A stretch of 64,000 nt of DNA from NCBI GenBank assembly GCA_963714145.1, contig OY970235.1, positions 7,936,001-8,000,000 of the forward strand, written 5' to 3'. Position 1 is the first letter of the stretch. Every line of letters begins with the position of its first letter. The notes below the pieces were generated by a model. That model saw only the letters and a list, made by a program, of their open reading frames with translations. It was not told the origin of the DNA and ran no database searches. This document shows, in pieces, positions 59,701 to 64,000 of this stretch. This stretch comes from JBBWZH01 sp035544115. Its GTDB lineage: Bacteria > Actinomycetota > Actinomycetes > Mycobacteriales > CADCTP01. Both the position numbers and the translations under genes were made by a program.

Positions 59701-60678
59701 ATGACGGCCGAGGCCAGTGCGTTCTGGCTGCGTGAGCCCGGTGTGGGCGAGATCCGGCCGGCCACCGCGGCGGCTCCGGGCGACGGCGAGGTCCGGGTCC
59801 GGACCCGCTATTCCGGGATCAGCCGGGGCACCGAGACGCTGGTCTTCACCGGCGGCGTGCCGGCCAGCCAGTACGCCGCCATGCGCGCGCCGTTCCAGCA
59901 GGGCGACTTTCCCGGGCCGGTCAAGTACGGCTACCTCAACGTCGGCGTGGTCGAGGCGGGCCCACCCGAACTGCTGGACCGGACCGTCTTCTGCCTCTAC
60001 CCGCACCAGACCTGCTACACGGTTCCCGCCGCTGCCGTCGTTCCGGTGCCGGCCGGGGTGCCGGCGGCCCGGGCCGTGCTGGCCGGGACGGTCGAGACCG
60101 CGGTGAACGCACTCTGGGACGCCGCGCCGCTGGTCGGCGACCGGGTCACGGTGGTCGGCGCCGGGATGGTCGGCTGCTGCGTCGCGGCGCTGCTGGCCCG
60201 GTTCCCCGGCGTCCGGGTCCAGTTGGTCGACACGGACCCGGGCCGGGCCGCGGTCGCCGCCGCGCTGGGCGTCGAGTTCGTGCCGCCGGCGGACGCGGCC
60301 GGCGGCCGGGACCTGGTGGTGCACGCCAGCGCGACGGCCGCCGGGCTGCGCCGGTCGCTGGAGCTGCTCGGGCCCGAGGGCACGGTGATCGAACTGTCCT
60401 GGTACGGGGACCGCGAGGTCAGCCTGGCGCTGGGCGGCTCGTTCCACTCCGGCCGGCTGACGATCCGGGCCAGCCAGGTGGGCATGGTCGCGCCGGCCCG
60501 GCGGGCCAGCCGGACCTTCGCCGACCGCCTCGCGCTCGCCCTCGACCTGCTGCACGACCCCGGGTTCGACGCGTTGATCACCGGCGAGTCCCGGTTCGAG
60601 GAGCTACCGGACGTGCTCGGCCGGCTGGCCGCGGGCACCCTTCCGGCGTTGTGCCACCTCATCACCTACAGGGAGTGA
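59701..60678 (+). CDS. Zinc-binding dehydrogenase-like oxidoreductase
   Basis: 325 residues; ATG 59701 after a G-rich site. N-terminal GroES-like domain (YSGISRGTETLVFTGGVPAS) and a Rossmann domain with VTVVGAGMVGCCVAALLARF (about 150-169; GxGxxG) and VQLVDTDPGR, suggesting NAD. The usual catalytic Cys/His zinc ligands of the N-terminus are not evident, as in the bacteriochlorophyll- and threonine-dehydrogenase-like branch starting xGxSxGTE. It is the first gene of a tight plus-strand operon (gap of 6 bases to the next gene). Confidence 0.85.
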   Translation: MTAEASAFWLREPGVGEIRPATAAAPGDGEVRVRTRYSGISRGTETLVFTGGVPASQYAAMRAPFQQGDFPGPVKYGYLNVGVVEAGPPELLDRTVFCLYPHQTCYTVPAAAVVPVPAGVPAARAVLAGTVETAVNALWDAAPLVGDRVTVVGAGMVGCCVAALLARFPGVRVQLVDTDPGRAAVAAALGVEFVPPADAAGGRDLVVHASATAAGLRRSLELLGPEGTVIELSWYGDREVSLALGGSFHSGRLTIRASQVGMVAPARRASRTFADRLALALDLLHDPGFDALITGESRFEELPDVLGRLAAGTLPALCHLITYRE

Positions 60679-60684
60679 GAACAA

Positions 60685-61083
60685 GTGTTCAGCGTGACTG
60701 TCCGTGATCACATGATGATCGCCCACAGCTTCCGCGGCGAGGTCTTCGGCCCCGCCCAGCGCCTGCACGGCGCGACCTTCGTGGTCGACGCCACCTTCCG
60801 GCGCCCCGACCTGGACGCCGACGGCATCGTCGTCGACATCGGCGCCGCCGCCCAGCAGTTGAACGCCGTGGTCGGTGAGCTCAGCTACCGCAACCTGGAC
60901 GACGAGCCCGCCTTCGCCGGCGTCAACACGTCCACCGAACTGCTCGCGCGGGTGATCGCCGACCGCCTCGCCGACCGCATCGACGCCGGTGCCCTCGGCG
61001 ACGGCGCCCGCGGCCTGACCGGCATCACCGTCACCCTGCACGAGTCGCACATCGCCTGGGCCAGCTACGAGCGGACCCGGTAG
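60685..61083 (+). CDS. 6-pyruvoyl-tetrahydropterin synthase / QueD-like protein
   Basis: 132 residues from GTG 60685. The T-fold family motif is visible: MIAHSFRGEVFGPAQRLHGATF (zinc His in AHSF and RLHGAT; only a part quoted) and VVDIGAAAQQLNAVVGEL, LDDEPAFAGVNTSTELLARV with the NPTxE-like NTSTE motif, then HESHIAWASYER with His and Glu. The catalytic Cys that PTPS/QueD enzymes carry between the zinc histidines is absent, so the activity may differ. Adjacent genes suggest a role in an uncharacterised pathway rather than queuosine synthesis. Confidence 0.82.
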   Translation: MFSVTVRDHMMIAHSFRGEVFGPAQRLHGATFVVDATFRRPDLDADGIVVDIGAAAQQLNAVVGELSYRNLDDEPAFAGVNTSTELLARVIADRLADRIDAGALGDGARGLTGITVTLHESHIAWASYERTR

Positions 61084-62166
61084 GTGCCGCACCCAGCGGT
61101 GCACGTCGTACTGCCGAACGAGATCGACGATCCGGCGGCGCCGAGCGGGGGCAATGCGTACGACCGGCAGGTGTTGCGCGGGCTGGCCGGGCTGGGCTGG
61201 TCGGTGCGGGAGCACGCCGTCCCGGGCGGCTGGCCGACCCCGCTGCCGGCCGAGCGGGCCACCCTCGCCCGGGTGCTCGCGGCGCTGCCGGACGGTGCGG
61301 TCGTGCTGGTCGACGGGCTGGTCGGCTCGGCGGTGCCGGACGTCCTGCTGCCGGCGGCGCACCGGCTGCGGTTGGTCGTGCTGGTGCACATGCCGCTCGG
61401 CGACGAGTCCGAGCGGGCCGCGCTGGCCGGCGCCAGCGCGGTGATCACGACGAGCGACTGGACCCGGACCCGGCTGCTCGAGCTGTACCGGTTGCCGGCC
61501 GACCGGGTGCACGCCGCGACCCCCGGCGTGCGGCCGGCCGACCTGGCGACCGGGTCGGACGCCGGCTCGGAGCTGCTCTGCGTCGCGGCGGTCAGCCCGC
61601 ACAAGGGGCACGACCTGCTCACCGGGGCACTGGCGACGATCACCGACCTGCCCTGGCGGTGCACGTACGTCGGCTCGCTGACCCGGGACCCCGGCTTCGT
61701 CGCCCGGCTCCGCGAGCAGGCCCCCGACCGGATCCACTTCGCCGGCCCGCGGGTCGGGGCCGACCTCGACGCCGCGTACGCCGCGGCCGACCTGCTCGTG
61801 CTGGCATCGCGCGGGGAGACGTACGGCATGGTGGTGGTCGAGGCGCTGGCCCGCGGGATCCCGGTGCTGGCCACGGAGGTGGGCGGGCTGCCCGAGGCGC
61901 TGGGCCGCGCTCCGGACGGCAGCCGGCCCGGCCTGCTGGTGCCGCCGGACGATCCGCCCGCGCTGGCCGGAGCGCTCCGGCACTGGCTGACCGACCCGGC
62001 CCTGCGGCACCGGCTCCGGGCCGCCGCCCGCGCCCGCCGGCCAGCCCTGGCCGGCTGGGCCAGCACCGCCGAGCGCGTGTCGAACGTCCTGGCCGCGGTG
62101 GCCGCGGACCAGCCCGCCGCCGCGCCCCGCAGAGCGCGGAGCGCAGCGAACCGGAGGGACAAATGA
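61084..62166 (+). CDS. GT4-type glycosyltransferase
   Basis: 360 residues from GTG 61084, abutting the previous stop. GT-B fold: N-terminal PSGGNAYDRQVLRGLAGLGW, middle VITTSDWTRTRLLELYRLPA, and C-terminal GSELLCVAAVSPHKGHDLLT, RIHFAGPRVGADLDAAYAAA, and VLASRGETYGMVVVEALARG, where the ExxxxxxxE motif (ETYGMVVVE) binds the nucleotide sugar. No signal or membrane segment. The acceptor is unknown; the adjacent CDP-alcohol transferase and LPG-synthase-like membrane protein point to a lipid or envelope glycoconjugate. Confidence 0.92.
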   Translation: MPHPAVHVVLPNEIDDPAAPSGGNAYDRQVLRGLAGLGWSVREHAVPGGWPTPLPAERATLARVLAALPDGAVVLVDGLVGSAVPDVLLPAAHRLRLVVLVHMPLGDESERAALAGASAVITTSDWTRTRLLELYRLPADRVHAATPGVRPADLATGSDAGSELLCVAAVSPHKGHDLLTGALATITDLPWRCTYVGSLTRDPGFVARLREQAPDRIHFAGPRVGADLDAAYAAADLLVLASRGETYGMVVVEALARGIPVLATEVGGLPEALGRAPDGSRPGLLVPPDDPPALAGALRHWLTDPALRHRLRAAARARRPALAGWASTAERVSNVLAAVAADQPAAAPRRARSAANRRDK

Positions 62167-62990
62167 GCGGAGTGCGGCTGGGGGATCCGGTGGACTTCGC
62201 GGAGTGGCTCGCGCTGCGGGAGCCCGCCGACGCGGCCGCCCGCGCGCCGGACCTGGTCGAGCGGGTCCGCCGGCAGCTGGCCGGCCGGCCGCGGTTGATC
62301 ATCCACGACCTGGGCAGCGGCACCGGGTCGATGGGCCGCTGGCTGGCTCCGCGGTTGCCCGGCCCGCAGCACTGGATCATGTACGACCGGGACGCCGACC
62401 TGCTGGACCGGGCCGCGGCGAACATGGTCACCAGCGCTGCGGACGGCGCTCCGGTCACCGTCGAGACCCGGCGCCGCGACATCACCCGGCTGCCGCCGGG
62501 CGAGCTCGCCGAGGCTGATCTGATCACCGCGTCCGCGCTGCTGGACATGTTCACCGCGGCCGAGATCGAGCGCGTCGTCGCAGCGTGCGCCGGGCGCCCC
62601 ACGTTCCTGACGCTCTCGGTGATCGGCCAGGTGCGGCTCACCCCGGCCGACCCGCTCGACGCGGAGGTCGCCGCGGCGTTCAACGCCCACCAGCGCCGGA
62701 CCACCGGCGACCGCAGCCTGCTCGGGCCGGACGCGGTCGACGCGGCCATCGAGGCGTTCGGCCGGCGCGGCGTCGGCACGCTGGTCCGGCCCAGCCCGTG
62801 GCGGCTGGGCGCGGATGCGGCCGGGCTGACCGCCGAGTGGCTGCGCGGCTGGCTGGGCGCGGCCTGCGAGCAGCGGCCGGAGTTGGCCGGCCCGGCGGCG
62901 GCGTACGCCGACCGGCGGCTGGCGGAGGCCGCGGCGGGCCGGCTCGGCGTGCTCGTCGGGCACAAGGACCTGCTCGCGGGGTGTGAATGA
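62163..62990 (+). CDS. Class I SAM-dependent methyltransferase
   Basis: 275 residues; ATG 62163 overlaps the glycosyltransferase stop (ATGA). Motif I LIIHDLGSGTGSMGRWLAPR (about 42-61), motif II WIMYDRDADLLDRAA, motif III region DLITASALLDMFTAAEIERV, then LTLSVIGQVRLTPADPLDAE and a helical C-terminal part. Substrate not predictable, but strict coupling with the glycosyltransferase suggests it methylates the same glycoconjugate or its precursor. Confidence 0.88.
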   Translation: MSGVRLGDPVDFAEWLALREPADAAARAPDLVERVRRQLAGRPRLIIHDLGSGTGSMGRWLAPRLPGPQHWIMYDRDADLLDRAAANMVTSAADGAPVTVETRRRDITRLPPGELAEADLITASALLDMFTAAEIERVVAACAGRPTFLTLSVIGQVRLTPADPLDAEVAAAFNAHQRRTTGDRSLLGPDAVDAAIEAFGRRGVGTLVRPSPWRLGADAAGLTAEWLRGWLGAACEQRPELAGPAAAYADRRLAEAAAGRLGVLVGHKDLLAGCE

Positions 62991-63047
62991 ACCGGTCAGC
63001 CGGCTGGGCCGTGTCTCTCCCGCAGTAGTACTTCTAGGGAGGGCTCG

Positions 63048-64000
63048 TTGCACAGCGCATCGACACTGGCACCGCGGGTGATGAAGACGGCCGAGTCGGC
63101 TGCCCCCGCGGCACCGCCGCGCCGGGTTCAACCCCGCCCGGCACCCGCCCGCCCGACCCAGGCTCCCGCCTCGGTCCAGGCCCCGGCTCCGGTCCAGGCT
63201 CCGGCCTCGATCCCGGCTCCGGTCGGGTCCGGGCCGGCGCCAGTCGAGCCGGCCGTGCGCGGGGCTGTGGCCAGGGCGGTCAAGGCCTGGCTACGGCCGG
63301 TCGCCGGGCTGGGCATCCTGACCATCCTGCTGTGGCGGGTCGGCACCGGCCCGTTCGTCGACGGGCTGCGCCTGATCAACGGCTGGGCGGTCGTGGCGGC
63401 GGTCGGCATCGGCGCGCTGACCACGGTGTGCAGTGCCTGGCGGTGGAGCCTGGTCGCCGGTGGCCTCGGGCTGCGGCTGCCGCTGTCGACCGCCGTGGCC
63501 GACTACTACCGATCGGTATTCCTGAATTCGACGCTGCCCGGTGGCGTGCTCGGCGACGTGCACCGCGCGGTCAGCCACGGTCGGGACGCCGGCGATGTCC
63601 GTCGCGGCATCCGCGCGGTGGTCTGGGAGCGGACCGCCGGCCAGTTCGTCCAGCTGATCATGGCGATGATCGTGCTGTCGGTGTTTCCCTCGCCGGTACA
63701 GCGGTATATGCCTGCGGTGATTATCGTCGTGGTGGCCGTTGGGCTGGGGGTGGCGGTGCTGACCCGGGCGCTGCCGGGCGCCGGGCTGTCCCGCTGGGCC
63801 CGGGCGCGCTGGGCGCAGCCGCTGCGCACCGCGAAGGCCGACATCCGGTACGGGCTGCTCGCCCGCGGCAACTGGCACCGCATCCTGCTCGCCTCCGCCG
63901 TGGCGGTGGCCGGCCATCTTGCGACGTTCCTGGTCGCGGCCAGGGTCGTCGGCTCGGTCGCGGCCCTGTCCAGCCTGATCCCGCTGACCCTGCTGGCGCT
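63048..64000 (+). CDS. Lysylphosphatidylglycerol synthase/flippase-type membrane protein (partial)
   Basis: About 317 residues are visible; the gene runs off the right edge. TTG 63048 is chosen because AGGGAGGG lies five bases upstream; GTG 63078 and ATG 63081 are in frame. The first 70 residues are Pro/Ala-rich repeats (APASVQAPAPVQAPAS). Then come membrane segments and the conserved FLNSTLPGGVLGDVHRAVSH block with the helix VVWERTAGQFVQLIMAMIVL, the signature of the UPF0104/AglD-MprF integral membrane family. Such proteins transport or flip lipids or lipid-linked sugars. It follows the methyltransferase by 57 bases. Confidence 0.88.
   Translation, partial: MHSASTLAPRVMKTAESAAPAAPPRRVQPRPAPARPTQAPASVQAPAPVQAPASIPAPVGSGPAPVEPAVRGAVARAVKAWLRPVAGLGILTILLWRVGTGPFVDGLRLINGWAVVAAVGIGALTTVCSAWRWSLVAGGLGLRLPLSTAVADYYRSVFLNSTLPGGVLGDVHRAVSHGRDAGDVRRGIRAVVWERTAGQFVQLIMAMIVLSVFPSPVQRYMPAVIIVVVAVGLGVAVLTRALPGAGLSRWARARWAQPLRTAKADIRYGLLARGNWHRILLASAVAVAGHLATFLVAARVVGSVAALSSLIPLTLLA

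Noticed and set aside
1..64000. CRISPR arrays, tRNA or rRNA genes, prophage or integrase genes
   Set aside because: No repeat-spacer pattern, cloverleaf-like sequence or phage/integrase motif was seen on either strand; the tandem repeats found are coding minisatellites.

Overview
The window is very GC-rich (estimated above 70 percent by eye), with GTG starts, ATGA/GTGA gene overlaps and TANNNT -10 boxes placed 5-7 nt before GTG starts. That points to a filamentous actinomycete. Gene content (two lanthipeptide clusters, a SARP regulator, many secreted glycan enzymes) fits Micromonosporaceae such as Actinoplanes, but the family is an inference. I see no tRNA, rRNA, CRISPR array, integrase or transposase. 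Layout: (1) 1-351, 5' end of a renal-dipeptidase-like M19 peptidase. (2) About 521-12520, a cinnamycin/duramycin-type class II lanthipeptide cluster: SARP regulator, lysinoalanine-synthase-like protein, precursor, LanM, hydroxylase, ABC-2 exporter pair and an extra ABC exporter. The predicted 19-residue core CATSCSFGPFTIVCDGTTK keeps the four ring positions, Lys19 and the hydroxylated Asp15 of cinnamycin but differs at four positions. A CinY-like secreted protein lies at 15190-16200, separated from the rest by a methyltransferase, a MarR/NAD(P)H-binding pair and a small secreted protein. (3) 16542-23471, a DUF1684 protein, an OafA-type acyltransferase, a small orphan protein and a coupled three-gene sugar catabolism operon. 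(4) 23581-32158, a minus-strand block of secreted glycan-active proteins (GH99-like, PQQ sugar dehydrogenase, ThuA, GH95-like). Three of the four end in nearly identical fascin-like beta-trefoil modules, and two genes are riddled with single-base indels. (5) 32411-33781, an SDR and a thioredoxin-fold lipoprotein. (6) 33976-43421, a second lanthipeptide cluster, class I, with a split LanB, a 54-residue two-cysteine precursor, LanC and two ABC half-transporters. (7) 43474-48376, cell-envelope genes. (8) 48409-57903, a minus-strand set with a TPR-CHAT protease, a small protein and an ECF sigma factor in overlapping frames, followed upstream by a cytoplasmic subtilisin, a vWA protein, a PRMT-like methyltransferase (frameshifted) and a DUF6348-like protein. 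This resembles a protease-sigma factor conflict or signalling system without CRISPR. (9) 58069-64000, a probable glycolipid or pterin-related locus: HAD phosphatase, CDP-alcohol phosphotransferase, zinc dehydrogenase, PTPS/QueD-like enzyme, glycosyltransferase, methyltransferase and LPG-synthase-type membrane protein. How the parts work together: in region 2 the SARP probably binds 11-bp-spaced repeats upstream of the durN-like gene and drives one long operon. The product is made by LanM, hydroxylated by the CinX-like enzyme, bridged by the DurN-like protein and exported by the CinTH-like pair. In region 6 the two LanB halves would glutamylate and eliminate Ser/Thr, LanC would close the rings and the two half-transporters would export. 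Two sequence habits run through the window: coding minisatellites that add Pro/Ala/Gly-rich inserts to biosynthetic enzymes, and a recurring palindrome close to TCCACTGTGGAC.
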